A stretch of DNA of 64,000 nucleotides. Origin: Prorocentrum cordatum (Eukaryota; Sar; Dinophyceae; Prorocentrales; Prorocentraceae). The stretch lies in the NCBI GenBank assembly GCA_963575745.1, contig CAUYUJ010003047.1:383553-447552 (forward strand), written 5' to 3'. Made by a program: the position numbers and the translations under genes. This document shows, piece by piece, positions 23,101 to 31,320 of this stretch. Below the pieces are notes generated by a model that was given only the letters and a program-made list of their open reading frames with translations, was not told where the DNA came from and searched no databases. Each line of letters opens with the position of its first letter. Positions within the stretch are counted from its first letter, which is position 1.

Positions 23101-26100
23101 GGAGGCGGGCCTCGCAGCCGCTCAGAAGGAGGGCGCCGTCGACTGGGGGGGGAGCCGCCGGGCGGAAACTGGGGGGGGCACGCGGAGCGTCAAGCGTTGC
23201 GAAGAACGGTTCGGATCCGCGAAGGAGCCGCACATCGGATCGACGACCAGCTCGCCCGGGGCGATGTTGGCGCTCCTGGCCACCGCCCACGCCACGGGCT
23301 GCGCCAGGCCGGGCAGGGCGAAGTTGGCCTGCGGGGCGGCGCGGCGCTCCAGGAGCGGGACCGTCACGAGCAGCATGTCGTCGTTGATGTGCACCACCAC
23401 CTCGCTGACGTGCACTGACTTGGCGGCGCGCACAAGGGGGTGGGGTGGAGGGGGGAGGGCTTCTTAGAAGGAGGCTGCTTCTTAGAAGGCGCCGGCCTTA
23501 CATCTATGGATAAGGCCCGCGCCTTCCAAGAAGCAGGGGTGCTTCTAAGAAGCCCTCCCCCATCCCCTCACCCCCCTCTGCGCGTGGCTGACTGACGATT
23601 CAAGACGGCGCCCGCTGCAAAAGGGGGCGCCCACCCTGGCCCCGTCCCCCCGGTGACGTCACGATTCGCGCCGGCGCCGTCGAGCACCTGCTTCCGAGAG
23701 GGCGCTGGCGCACATCGTGCCGTCACCGGCCCCCTGAGCCCCCTTCTTCCGCCGCCCGCCCGCTTTTCTACCAGTACTACGTGCTCGCAATCCTGTGCGA
23801 GGCTATCTTTCAGCGCATGTCGCAGGCTATCTTTCAGCGCGTCGGATGTCGAACCTTGCTCCCCAAACAGTGATTGTACGTACGGGCTCTTCGTTGCCAC
23901 CGCGCCACACGGCTCGCCTACACTTCGAAAGTGCGATGACTCACTGTCTGGGGTCCACGCCGGCAAACCCGAAGGTTTGTCAGCAAATGCCAACTGGTGC
24001 TCTCGCGACAGCGCTGGCCTCAATTCAGGATCATCACTCTGCCCTCCGTCGTTCAAGGAGTAGCGCTCGCGCCCCGGCGCGGGCCACGCTTTTCTGGATC
24101 CGAGTGCTCCCTCGTCGTTGTCGCCCCCGTCCTCTCCCCGCCCCCGCCTTCCGCTGCGCCTCCCTCCCTCCTCCGGCTCCTCCTGCTCCTGCTACAGCTT
24201 CTGCAGCTGCTGCTCATGCTCCTCATCCGCCGCCTTCTGCTTCATCCTCCTCTTCCCCACGCCCATCCTCCTGCTCATCCTCCACCTCCTACTACTTCTC
24301 CTCCGCCTCCTCCCCCTGCTCCTCCTCGTCCTCCTCCTCTTCCTCATCGGAGGATGGTGGTGGTGAGCACAACTCCCCGTGCCGACTTCTCGCAGCAATG
24401 ACACAGAAAGGGCTATTAGGAGGGCGCCAGGACCGCTACGACACCAGCCAGCAGGCAGAGTCGTATAAGCGTAATGGCAAGGAAGCCGGATGCTGCGCAA
24501 GCGCACCTGTCTTGCCCCCTCTCTCCCCGCACCTCCATCCTGAGTAGCAACGCCAGGAGGCGACCAGCTCATGGGTGTAATACCGAGCTTGAATCGGCGA
24601 TGCATATCCGACAGATCGGCGATAGACACCCGATGCCGACTCTGCGCGCTCCTGGGCGGATGGGGCAATCTGGCACCTCTCGGTGATCCGTGTGAGAGTG
24701 GGTGCTCCCCCCCTCAGCAGGTTGGTGCCTAAAACGGGCCCTGAAGGTTTAGAAGGGTCTTCTGTTTGTTGTTATTATTATTGTTATTGTTATTATTATT
24801 ATGATTATTAATACTAGTATTATTATTATTGATATTATTATTATTATCATTATGATTATTATTATTAGTATTATTATTAATAGTAATAATAAAATTACTA
24901 CTATAAGTATGATTATCATTAATAATAATACTATTATAACTATTATAACCATTATTATTATTATTCTTATTATTAGTATTATGGAAATTATTATTATTCG
25001 CCCCTCAGTTGGGCCACCCCCCCATTACCACCCGCCCGACACGTTGCCTCGACCTTCCCCCCGCCCCCCCCCCACCCGCGCGTAACCCACGTCATCGCCA
25101 GGGGGCTCCAGAGACGCGCCCCGGGGGCCGCCGAGCGAGGCCACTCCGCCGCGCGTGCTGCGGCCCGTGAGGGCGCGGCGCCGCCGCAGCGCGGCGGCGC
25201 CCCGTCGCCGCCGCGCTGCGGCGGAGGCGGCTCTCCTCCTCCCCCTCCTCCTCGCTTCTCCTCGCTTCTCCTCCTCCTCCTCCTCCTCCTCCTCCTCCTC
25301 CTCCTCCTCCTCCCCTTCCTCCTCCTCCTCCTCGCCCCTCCTCCTCGCCCCCCCTCCTCCTCCTCCTCCTCCTCTCCTCCTCCTCTCTCCTCCTCCCCTC
25401 CTCCTCCTCCTCTCTCCTCCTCCTCCTCCTCCTCCTCCTCCTCCTCCTCCTCCTCCTCCTCCTCCTCCTCCTCCTCCTCCTGCTCCTGCTCCTCCTCCCT
25501 CCTCCCTCCTCCTCCTCCTCCCCTCCCCCTCCTCCTCCCCTCCTCCTCCTCCTCCTCCTCTCCTCCTCCTCCTCCGCCGCCTCCTCCTCCTCCTCTCCTC
25601 CTCCCCCCCTTCTCTCCCCTTCCTCCTTCCTCCCTCCTCCTCCTCCTCCTCCTCCTCCTCCTCCTCCTCCTCCTCCTCCTCCTCCTCCTCCTCCTCCTCC
25701 TCCTCCTCCTCATCCTCCTCCTCCTCCTCCTCCTCCTCCTCCTCCTCCTCCTCCTCCTCCTCCTCCTCCTCCTCCCTCCTCCTCCTCCTCCTCCTCCTCC
25801 TCCTCCTCCTCCTCCTCCTCCTCCTCCTCCTCCTCCTCCTCCTCCTCCTCCCTCCTCCTCCTCCTCCTCCTCCTCGCCCGTCCTCCTCGCCCCCCCTCCT
25901 CCTCCTCCTCCTCCCTCCTCCGCCTCCTCTCCTCCTCCTCCTCCTCCCCTCCTCCTCCTCCTCCTCCTCCCCCTCCTCCTCCTCCGCCTCCTCCTCCTCC
26001 TTGCGAGCGCGGCAGGCCCGCCGCGGTGCTGCCGCGCGGCCGCGCGGCGGGCCCGCCGCGCTGGCAAGGGGGGCACGCAGATCGGCGGCCCCGCAGAGCA

Positions 26101-27241
26101 GTGTGCGCGGATGGCGCCCGTGCACCCTCCTCCCCCTCCTCCCCCTCCCCCCCCCTCCTCTGGGCCCTGGCATCGTGCACCTGCCCTCGCGGCCGAGGTC
26201 AGGAGGGTGCTCACCGTCCTGGGGCCCAAGATCGCCGGGCACGGAGGCATGGATGTGGTGGTGGTGCGCTCTGCATGCAACTGTCATGCGCTGTCAGAGG
26301 GCCGCGCGGATTTCTCGAGTCGGCCCTGGCCCTCCCCCCCTCACCTCGGGGATTGCTGGTTTTTGGAAGTCAACAAAACTGGCTGTTTGAACTCAACAAA
26401 ACTGGTTCTTCCATTCAGACATTTTTTTCTCTTGATTTCAAAAAGCCATGAATAAGGCCTCCTTCCCCGAGCGCGCGGAGAGCTCCGAAGGGCGGCGCCG
26501 GCATCGCAGCCCCGGGCGGCAGGGATAGCAGGCGTGCGGCGCCGAGTCTCGGAGCGTCCGCGCGGACGTCCGACTGGTGTTTTATCGATGTGTGGGCTGG
26601 ACCTCTCAACTTTTTTTGGGGGGGGAGGGAAAAAATTCAGAGTCATGTTTGACGGCCCCGAGGCCCAGAGCCGTGCTACATATCAAACTCGACAACACAT
26701 CGGCAGCCTCGATCCGTCCGAGGCGCCAGATGACTTGGGTTCCTCGATCCTTGCATCTCGGAGAGTCTCGGAGCGTTTGTGTCTCTGTGTTTTGGCTTCG
26801 GTCTTAGAGATGTCCATCACCGCCTCGAGCTCGAAGCCCTTCAGGTCCACCTGAGCGACGGGCCCAAGAGGACGTGGCGACCCAGCGCGGTGGCTCACGC
26901 GGCCGCTGACGCGGCGCAGCGCGTGGAGAAGAGGGTGCCCAACATAGGCGAACAAACAGTGACAGAAGAGGGTGCCCAACATAGGCGAAGAACATGCGGG
27001 CAGCTCTCGCGACAGTGCCCTAGCATAGGCGAACAAACAATGACATGATTAAACATAACAACTCGGAGGTCCGTGCGGATTCCTCGGATCGGAGCTGGAC
27101 ACCCCTCCCTGGTGCGCGGAGCGCGCCAGGGGCGGCGCCAAAGGCGCCGCCAGGGGCTGCAGCGCCGGTCCGAGGAATCCGCGCGCACCTCCGAATTATG
27201 CTTATGTCATTGCTCGTTCCCCTCAAGCAGTCATCCCGCGA

Positions 27242-27322
<81 letters not shown>

Positions 27323-27333
27323 ACCGACGACGA

Positions 27334-27385
<52 letters not shown>

Positions 27386-27387
27386 AC

Positions 27388-27439
<52 letters not shown>

Positions 27440-27461
27440 ACCGACGACGATGACGACAACA

Positions 27462-27505
<44 letters not shown>

Positions 27506-29595
27506 CCGCAGAGGCCCCGTTTCGCGTCGCCGCTCGCCTGCCAGCCTCGCGCCTCCGCGAGGGCCTCGCCGACTGCCTCGGATATGCCGTTGGAAGAGAG
27601 CTGCGCCGCGAGCCGCCCGGCGCGGTAGCCCGAGACGCGGAAGCTGCGGGGCCCTCGCGCCACGCCCGCGCCTGCCGCCTCGCCGCCGCCCGCGCCAGCG
27701 AAGGCCCTCCAGCTCTCCTCGGGGGCAGCGGTAGGCTCCTCCGCCTCCTCCTCCGCCTCCTCCTCCTCCTTCTACGCCTCCTCCTCCCTCCTCCTCCCTC
27801 CTCCTCCCTCCTCCTCCCTCCTCCTCCCTCCTCCTCCCTCTTCCTCCCTCCTCCTCCCTCCTCCTCTTCCTCCTCCTCCTCCGCCTCCGCCTCCGCCTCC
27901 GCCTCCGCCTCCGCCTCCGCCTCCGCTCCGCCTCCGCCTCCGCCTCCGCCTCCGCCTCCGCCTCCGCCCCCGCCTCCGCCTCCGCCTCCGCCGCCTCCTC
28001 CTCGGCCTCCTCCCCCTCCTCCTCCGCCTCCGCCTCCGCCTCCGCCTACGCCTCCGCCTCCTCCTCCTCCTCCTCCTCCTCCTCCTTCTCCTCCTCCTGC
28101 TCCTCCTCCTCCCCATAATATGATAAGGGTGGCGGTGATGAGCACAGCCCCCCTCGCTAGTTTCTCCTAACAGTGACACGGGAGGGCTATTTTGGGGATG
28201 TCCATGTCCGCCAATACACTCGTCGGCAGGACAAAGAAAGATGAGCGTAACGGTGAGGCATGGGTGGGAGTGTACTTAGGACGTCGGAGATGGCGCGAGC
28301 GCACCTGCCTTGCCCCCCATCTCTCCCCCAGCCTCCCTTCTGAGGGGCAACGTTCGGGGGCGACCAGCTCAGGGGGGAGAAACATGGAGCCTGAACCGGC
28401 GATACGTCACCGACAGATCGGCGACCCGCGATACATCACCGACAGATCGGCGATGCGCCCCCGATGGCGACTGCGCACCGCCATGGGCGCATGGGGCACT
28501 CCGGCCCCTGTCGGCAATCGGTGAGCCGTCGGGGGTCGGCGCGCCCCCCCCCCTGAGCCGATCCTCCCGCCACGCTGCCCACGATCTCCAGCGCGGGCGC
28601 CCAGCCGCCGCTGGAGACGACGGCGGCGGCCAGCGCGGCCTCGGCCTCGGCCTCCCCCTCCGGCAGCCCCAGGTCGCGGGTGGGCACGCGCAGGACCACG
28701 GCGTACACCTTCTCGGGCACCTCGGGCGCGAGAGGGGTAGACCGGAGGAGAGCAGGGCCCAGGCCCGTGGGGCCATCGCCCTCGCCCTCCGAGCATGGCG
28801 GGGGAGTCGAGAATCACAAGACTCGCTCGCGCAGGCGCGGCCGCCCGTGCAGGCAGGCCTCGTCAGGGTCTCCTCCTCCTTCTCCTCCTCCTCCTCCTCC
28901 TCCTCCTCCTCCTCCTCCTCTGCCTCTCTGGGGGGGCGCCGCACTGGCGGCCACCTCCCCACGCCTCCTGAAGCCCTCGTGGAGGGGTTCCGCTGTGGCG
29001 GACAGTCCCCCCCCCTCGCTCCTCTTCCGCCCTCATAGGGGCCCGTGAGGCCAGGCCTTCTGTGACGGTCCCAGCGACTGGGGAGGGGCAGAAGCCCTGT
29101 CCTGCAGGACCCAATGCTCTTGAGGCGGCCCGCTCCAGAACCCCCGGATCGCCCCCGCACAGACTGGCATCTCTTGGTGGCCCCTCTTGCTTCCGCCAGC
29201 GGTCCTGCCCCCGTTCTGCTTGCGTCCGCCGCCTTCCGCGCAGAAGGAGCGGCGAACCCCACACGTTCCTCGGAGGCGAGGCCCCTTTCTAGAGCGCCCT
29301 TCTGTGAGCTCCTTCAGCTCGCAAAACTGCGACGGCTGCGGCAGCGCCCAGAAGAAGATACGCCTCGCCTGGCCGCCCACGCCGCTGTCCTCCACGCGCT
29401 GCGCGCCGACGACGCTCCGCAGCTCCTCGCGCGCGAGCCTGTGCACGCTGAGGCCCCCGGCGCCGATCGTCAGGAGGTACTCGTGCATGGTGGCGTCGGG
29501 ACCCCCAGCGCCGATGGACTCGCAGGCGCGCATGTCACAAGGCACTCGTTCTCATGCACGCCGAGGCCCTCGGCGCCGATCGTCAGGAGGGCGAC
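10929..29595 (-). CDS. THUMPD3: THUMP-domain guanine-N2-methyltransferase (THUMPD3-like), 9 exons, 5' end not found
   Basis: Nine spliced pieces give 434 residues. Order: N-terminal ferredoxin-like segment (TIGAEGLGVHELAREEL), THUMP domain (FRVSGYRAG then GWQVDLKGFELEVVVHIND), then a Rossmann methyltransferase with DPMCGSGIILLEAA (SAM-binding loop), an acidic FDLDE strand, CDLPFG (catalytic D-x-PF-G type motif) and GSGRAVLLTSQ near the end. The family (TrmN/Trm14, THUMPD2, THUMPD3) makes N2-methylguanosine in tRNA or U6 snRNA. The segment after the catalytic motif most resembles THUMPD3, which methylates tRNA G6 with TRMT112; THUMPD2 remains possible. Human THUMPD3 is 507 residues, so a short N-terminal exon is missing. 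Introns use GC or GA donors, one exon is only 27 bases, and one intron is 11.2 kb. Confidence 0.85.
11169..11343. mobile_element. Family E terminal-inverted-repeat element forming a whole intron
   Basis: The 178-bp intron between the last two methyltransferase exons is filled by an element whose ends tacctaccagaccaccccaa and the complement of ggggtggtttggtgggtgg are inverted over about 35 bases, both followed by an aacccgaagRcc segment. A second copy lies at 33949-34118. The exon edge bases gag are present at both sides of the intron. Confidence 0.85.
11344..11437 (-). CDS. THUMPD3: THUMPD3-like exon 8
   Basis: Encodes RVLRSGSGRAVLLTSQANSE and ends FARAPA. Acceptor ctcccag|gcgcgt. The donor is read as gcg|gagttc (GA), giving an in-frame join APA-EWTV; gga|gttcac with a different acceptor is an alternative that adds two residues. 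Confidence 0.85.
11531..11695. mobile_element. Family D foldback element, copy 1, inside an intron
   Basis: Arms ccacatgcgaaccctacccc and ggggtagggttcgcatgtgg pair almost perfectly over about 70 bases around a gttcgggagctctcgagc centre. It occupies about half of the 348-bp intron between methyltransferase exons 7 and 8. Confidence 0.9.
11786..12059 (-). CDS. THUMPD3: THUMPD3-like exon 7 (Rossmann core)
   Basis: Starts in the SAM-binding loop (GSGIILLEAAQ), continues with YLGFDLDEAQLRR and LPLPDGSVDAIVCDLPFG, and ends LYPAAVAEFR. Acceptor ccaaag|gctcgg, donor ttccg|gcgccc (GC). Confidence 0.88.
12249..12379. mobile_element. Family B short inverted-repeat element, copy 1
   Basis: Left end ctggccatcgctcggacgtc and right end ggccaagcgatgccaag are imperfect inverted repeats. 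The interior reads ggtttcgtgcgtgg and gatccaggatgctcc, as in copies at 46621, 47455 and 56982. Lies in the 11.2-kb methyltransferase intron. Confidence 0.85.
12419..12592. repeat. (GAG)n tract with CAG interruptions
   Basis: Triplet purine tract on the plus strand, interrupted by several CAG units. Intronic. Confidence 0.95.
12593..13110. repeat. GC-rich degenerate repeat with (CTC)n core
   Basis: Variants of cgaggtttcgcctggtgccc gcc recur from about 12690 to 13070 on both sides of a CTC tract at 12720-12795. Intronic; frames are shadows. Confidence 0.7.
13460..13905. repeat. Degenerate (CAT/CGT)n region
   Basis: Imperfect cat, cgt and cac triplets. The minus strand reads as an aspartate-rich frame of about 145 codons. 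A similarly acidic block followed by the same TTGCACNACAT repeat occurs near 53640. Treated as repeat, not gene. Confidence 0.8.
13985..14515. repeat. Degenerate tandem repeat of about 15-19 bp (TTGCACCACATAG type)
   Basis: Successive variants of cttgcaccacatag run for 500 bases. The related block at 53955-54260 has the same consensus. Intronic. Confidence 0.8.
14516..15500. other. Intronic unique sequence, no feature recognised
   Basis: Less GC-rich than the surroundings. No coding frame with protein-like composition and no clear inverted repeat. Confidence 0.45.
15775..16260. repeat. Degenerate (ATC)n region passing into a (CTC)n tract
   Basis: Positions 15775-16010 are cat/atc triplets; 16160-16258 is an almost pure CTC tract. 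Intronic. Confidence 0.85.
16261..17430. other. Intronic unique sequence with small simple repeats
   Basis: Includes a short ca-repeat near 16730, a tata-rich patch near 16830 and an A-run near 16860. No gene recognised. Confidence 0.45.
17440..18320. repeat. (CA)n followed by degenerate GTGCACCGCAGCGC-type repeat
   Basis: A cacacaca stretch at 17450-17480, then about 800 bases made of loosely repeating 14-17-bp units rich in gcgca and tgcac. Intronic. Confidence 0.6.
18955..20740. repeat. Higher-order repeat, unit about 540 bp
   Basis: Blocks of a 30-33-bp repeat (ccttgtgtggcggccttgc followed by aaaagaa) at about 18960-19110, 19425-19650, 19975-20165 and 20525-20735 alternate with A-rich blocks of gaacacaacgaac type and a short tttccgcagctg-like joint. 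The blocks are roughly 500-550 bases apart. Intronic. Confidence 0.7.
20741..21768. other. Intronic unique sequence, no feature recognised
   Basis: GC-rich. Overlapping arginine-rich frames on both strands without family resemblance. Confidence 0.45.
21769..22000. mobile_element. Family O foldback element
   Basis: Arms of about 63 bases: ggaggatcgcgctgcatggc cgatgca on the left and its inverted copy tgcatcggcgatgcggcgcg atcc on the right, with outer aggcctcctag / gagaggcctag. The centre repeats gcgatgca. Single copy in the window, intronic. Confidence 0.8.
22180..22262. repeat. (CTC)n tract
   Basis: Pyrimidine triplet tract after an A-run. Intronic. Confidence 0.95.
22263..23228. other. Intronic spacer before methyltransferase exon 6 donor
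   Basis: Contains proline/glycine-rich shadow frames and ccaggac-type imperfect repeats. No gene recognised. Confidence 0.45.
23229..23400 (-). CDS. THUMPD3: THUMPD3-like exon 6 (end of THUMP, start of methyltransferase)
   Basis: Encodes VVVHINDDMLLVTVPLLERR, a proline-rich entry segment and GELVVDPMCG. The exon ends within the glycine codon of the SAM-binding loop. Donor tgcg|gctcct (GC) is followed by an 11.2-kb intron. Confidence 0.85.
23426..23587. mobile_element. Family H foldback element, copy 2
   Basis: Arms gagggcttcttagaaggagg / cttctaagaagccctccccc and an inner ggcgccggcc / ggcccgcgcc pair match copy 1 at 7022. It lies about 25 bases upstream of methyltransferase exon 6, inside the preceding intron. 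Confidence 0.85.
23588..24354. other. Intronic spacer with degenerate CTC-rich part
   Basis: Positions 24115-24350 are ctcct-rich. Before that the sequence is unique, apart from a duplicated caggctatctttcagcgc around 23810. Confidence 0.5.
24355..24690. repeat. Family N dispersed repeat, copy 1
   Basis: Shares with 28124-28527 the ordered segments ggtgatgagcacag-like, gcgcacctg-cttgccccc, gcgaccagctcatggg-like and ccgacagatcggcgat. Length about 340 bases, both copies in introns of the same gene and in the same orientation. Confidence 0.75.
24768..24992. repeat. Degenerate (ATT)n tract
   Basis: AT-only triplets with few interruptions, unusual against the GC-rich background. Intronic. Confidence 0.9.
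25225..26002. repeat. Long (CTC)n polypyrimidine tract, about 780 bp
   Basis: The longest triplet tract in the window, interrupted by cgcc, ctg and cat units. It produces large arginine/glutamate/glycine frames on the minus strand and serine/leucine/proline frames on the plus strand, none of which is a gene. Intronic. Confidence 0.95.
26003..26823. other. Intronic spacer, no feature recognised
   Basis: Includes a ccgcgcggatttctcgagtc fragment near 26310 that recalls the arm of family C, otherwise unique. Confidence 0.4.
26824..26850 (-). CDS. THUMPD3: THUMPD3-like exon 5, 27-bp microexon
   Basis: Nine codons, VDLKGFELE, bounded by gctcag|gtggac and ctcgag|gcggtg. It fits exactly between GWQ and VVVHIND, where THUMP domains carry a GW-x-VDL-x-x-x-x-LEV strand. 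Both joins are phase 0. Confidence 0.75.
26930..27044. repeat. Short tandem duplication, unit about 37 bp
   Basis: The segment gggtgcccaacataggcga acaaacagtgacagaaga occurs twice and a diverged third copy follows at 27010. The last copy merges into the left end of the family C element. Confidence 0.75.
27008..27232. mobile_element. Family C long-arm foldback element, copy 1
   Basis: Left arm aacaactcggaggtccgtgc ggattcctcggatcgg and right arm ccgaggaatccgcgcgcacc tccgaa are inverted over some 80 bases, extending outward through aatgacat / atgtcatt. Intronic; other copies at 46136 and 63212, partial at 51868. Confidence 0.9.
27239..27507. repeat. (GAC)n tract
   Basis: About 90 near-perfect triplets with rare cacc, gatg and aac changes. 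It abuts methyltransferase exon 4 on its downstream side. Threonine and serine runs in open frames here are artefacts. Confidence 0.95.
27538..27717 (-). CDS. THUMPD3: THUMPD3-like exon 4 (THUMP core)
   Basis: Encodes RSFRVSGYRAGRLAAQL and SEAVGEALAEARGWQ, the core of a THUMP domain. The 3' border cag|gcgagc (GC donor) is firm. The 5' border (ccccgag|gagagc) is the best in-frame choice but uncertain. Confidence 0.75.
27735..28110. repeat. (CTCCTC/CTCCCT)n and (CCTCCG)n compound tract
   Basis: Triplet, then ccctcctcct nine-base, then cctccg six-base units. Intronic. Confidence 0.95.
28124..28527. repeat. Family N dispersed repeat, copy 2
   Basis: Longer copy of the repeat at 24355, with an internal duplication of catcaccgacagatcggcg. 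Intronic. Confidence 0.75.
28571..28720 (-). CDS. THUMPD3: THUMPD3-like exon 3 (about 150 bp)
   Basis: Encodes VPEKVYAVVLRVPTRDLG and a glutamate/alanine helix, the segment that reads LKSAERVF in relatives. Acceptor cccgag|gtg is clear. The donor is chosen as gtg|gcggga to keep frame and is tentative. Confidence 0.65.
28868..28925. repeat. (CTC)n tract
   Basis: Short pure tract in the intron between exons 2 and 3 of the methyltransferase gene. Confidence 0.95.
29312..29438 (-). CDS. THUMPD3: THUMPD3-like exon 2 (127 bp)
   Basis: Encodes LAREELRSVVGAQRVED and ends in FCELK. Joining to the previous exon through an acceptor cacag|g gives a continuous GLGVHELAREEL, as expected for the family. 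Donor aag|gagctc (GA). Confidence 0.7.
29552..29595 (-). CDS. THUMPD3: THUMPD3-like exon 1 of those found (44 bp)
   Basis: Reads VALLTIGAEGLGVH plus two bases of a glutamate codon, the start of the domain that precedes THUMP. Acceptor gagcccag|gtc. Its donor begins GA. A close copy of its sequence stands at the end of the following intron. Confidence 0.65.
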
Positions 29596-29729
29596 CTGGG
29601 CTCAGCCGCTGCGGGAAGCGGCCGCCCCAGGCAGCGCTCACCCGTGGCCCCGTCACCAAGGTGCCCCAGCTCCCCCGACAGCGCGCTTGAGCCGAAATGG
29701 CCGCGGAGGGGTAAAGGCAGGAGAAAAAT

Positions 29730-30068
29730 GCCCTCTTCCTCCTCCTGCACCTCCTCCTCCTGCACCTCCTCCTCCTCCTCCTCCTCCTCCTCCTCCTCCT
29801 CCTCCTCCTCCTCCTCCTCCTCCCCCTCCTCCTGCACCTCCTCCTCCTCCTCCTCCTCTCCTCCTCCTCCTCCTCCTCCCTGTTCCTCCTCCTCCTCTCC
29901 TCTGCCTCTTCCTCCTCCTCCTCCTCCTCCTCTCCTCCTCCTTCTCCTTCTCCTCTCCTCAACTCCTCCTCCTCCTACTCCTCCTCCCTACCACCCCCCT
30001 CCTCCTAAACTCTTCCTCAACTCTTCCTCCTCCTCCTCCTCCTCCTCCTCCTCCTCCTCCTCCTCCCT
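29730..30068. repeat. (CTC)n tract with CTG and ACT interruptions
   Basis: Pyrimidine-rich triplets upstream of the first methyltransferase exon found. Probably intronic or 5' flank. Confidence 0.9.
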
Positions 30069-30134
30069 ATCCTTATTCCTTAGTGGAATATATTCGTACT
30101 CCCCCCTGTGGCCAGCCGATCGCGGTTCCATCCG

Positions 30135-30640
30135 GGCCCTCCCATCCTAACTGTAAACAGTCAATACAAAGTCGCCGCTGTTTCTCTCAACGTGGCTTTT
30201 CTTGTCGTCGACGATGCGGAATGCGTAGCTAGGACGCGGCGCACATCGCGCGCGGCCGTCAATCGGGGCCCTCCCATCCGAATTCAAAAAAAAACAATAC
30301 AGAGTCGTTGCTGTTTCTCTCAGCATGGCCTGTCTTGTCGTCGACGATGCGAAATGAATAACAAGAGTGGGACGCGGCGTACATTGCGCGCGGCCGTCAA
30401 TCTCAGCCCTCCCACCCGAACTGAAACAAATCAATACAGAGTCGTTGTTGCTCTCAGCTTGGCCTATCTTGTCGTCGACGGTGCGAAATGCGTGGCAAGA
30501 GCGGGACGCGGCGCACACCTCGCGCGGACGTCTGGGGCAACCCCAAGCGGGACGGGCCATCCGACCAGTCCCCCAAAAATGCAATGTCGACCTGTCTCTT
30601 CTCAACGTGGATTTTCTTGTCGTCGGCGTTGCGAAACGCG
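30135..30640. repeat. Tandem repeat, unit about 110-120 bp, about four copies
   Basis: Each unit contains gtcgttgctgtttctctcag, cttgtcgtcgacgatgcg and cgcgcggccgtcaat. Copies have diverged by indels. Confidence 0.8.
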
Positions 30641-31320
30641 TGGCAAGGATGGGGCGCGGCGCAGTCTCGCGCGACAGGACCAAATGTCGCTCTCGCCTTG
30701 GCGGCGCGCGCATGTTTTCTGAAAGTTGCGCTCCCGCACAGGCGCAGCGCACACGTTCGCTCGCCAATTCGTTGGGCGCCCAGGGACTCCCAGGGCCTCG
30801 TGGGTTTTGTTGGGGCCTCCTGAGGCTTCCTGAAGCCTCCAGCTCGCCAGTTCGTCACAGGACGAAGTGTCGCTCTCGCCTTTGCGCAGCGCGCATGTTT
30901 TCTGAAGGTTGCGCTCCCGCACAGGCGCAGCGCACATGTTTCGCTCTCCAATTCGTTTGGCGCCCGGGGCCTCCCAGGGCCTCCTGGAACATCCTGCGGC
31001 ATGATAGTGCCTCCTGGGGTCAGCCCAGGGCCTCGTGGATTCTCCTGGGACCTCCTGAGGCTTCCTGGGGCCTCCAGCTCGCCAAGTCGTCGGGTTTCCC
31101 GGGGCCTCCCAAAGGTCTCGTGGATCCTCCTGGGGCCTCCGGATGCCTCCTAGGATTCCCCAGGGCTTCCTGGCACCTCCTAGAGCTTCCTTAAGCCTCA
31201 GGGGACATCCTAAGGCCGCCTGGGGTTCGCTGGGGTTTCCTGCAATCTTCTGGGGCCTCCTGAGGCTTCCTGGGGCCTCCTGAAATTTCCTGGGGCCTCC
31301 TGGGGCGTCCTCGGCTCGTG
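30641..31320. repeat. Diverged duplication and GGGGCCTCCTGAGGCTTCCT-type repeat
   Basis: A segment with gttgcgctcccgcacaggcg cagcgcac occurs at 30724 and 30907. From about 30960 the sequence is a run of ggcctcctgaggcttcctgg variants. Confidence 0.75.

Noticed and set aside
25025-26287. Frames of over 400 codons rich in R, E and G or in S, L and P
   Set aside because: Translation of the CTC tract in every phase; composition is entirely that of the triplet repeat.
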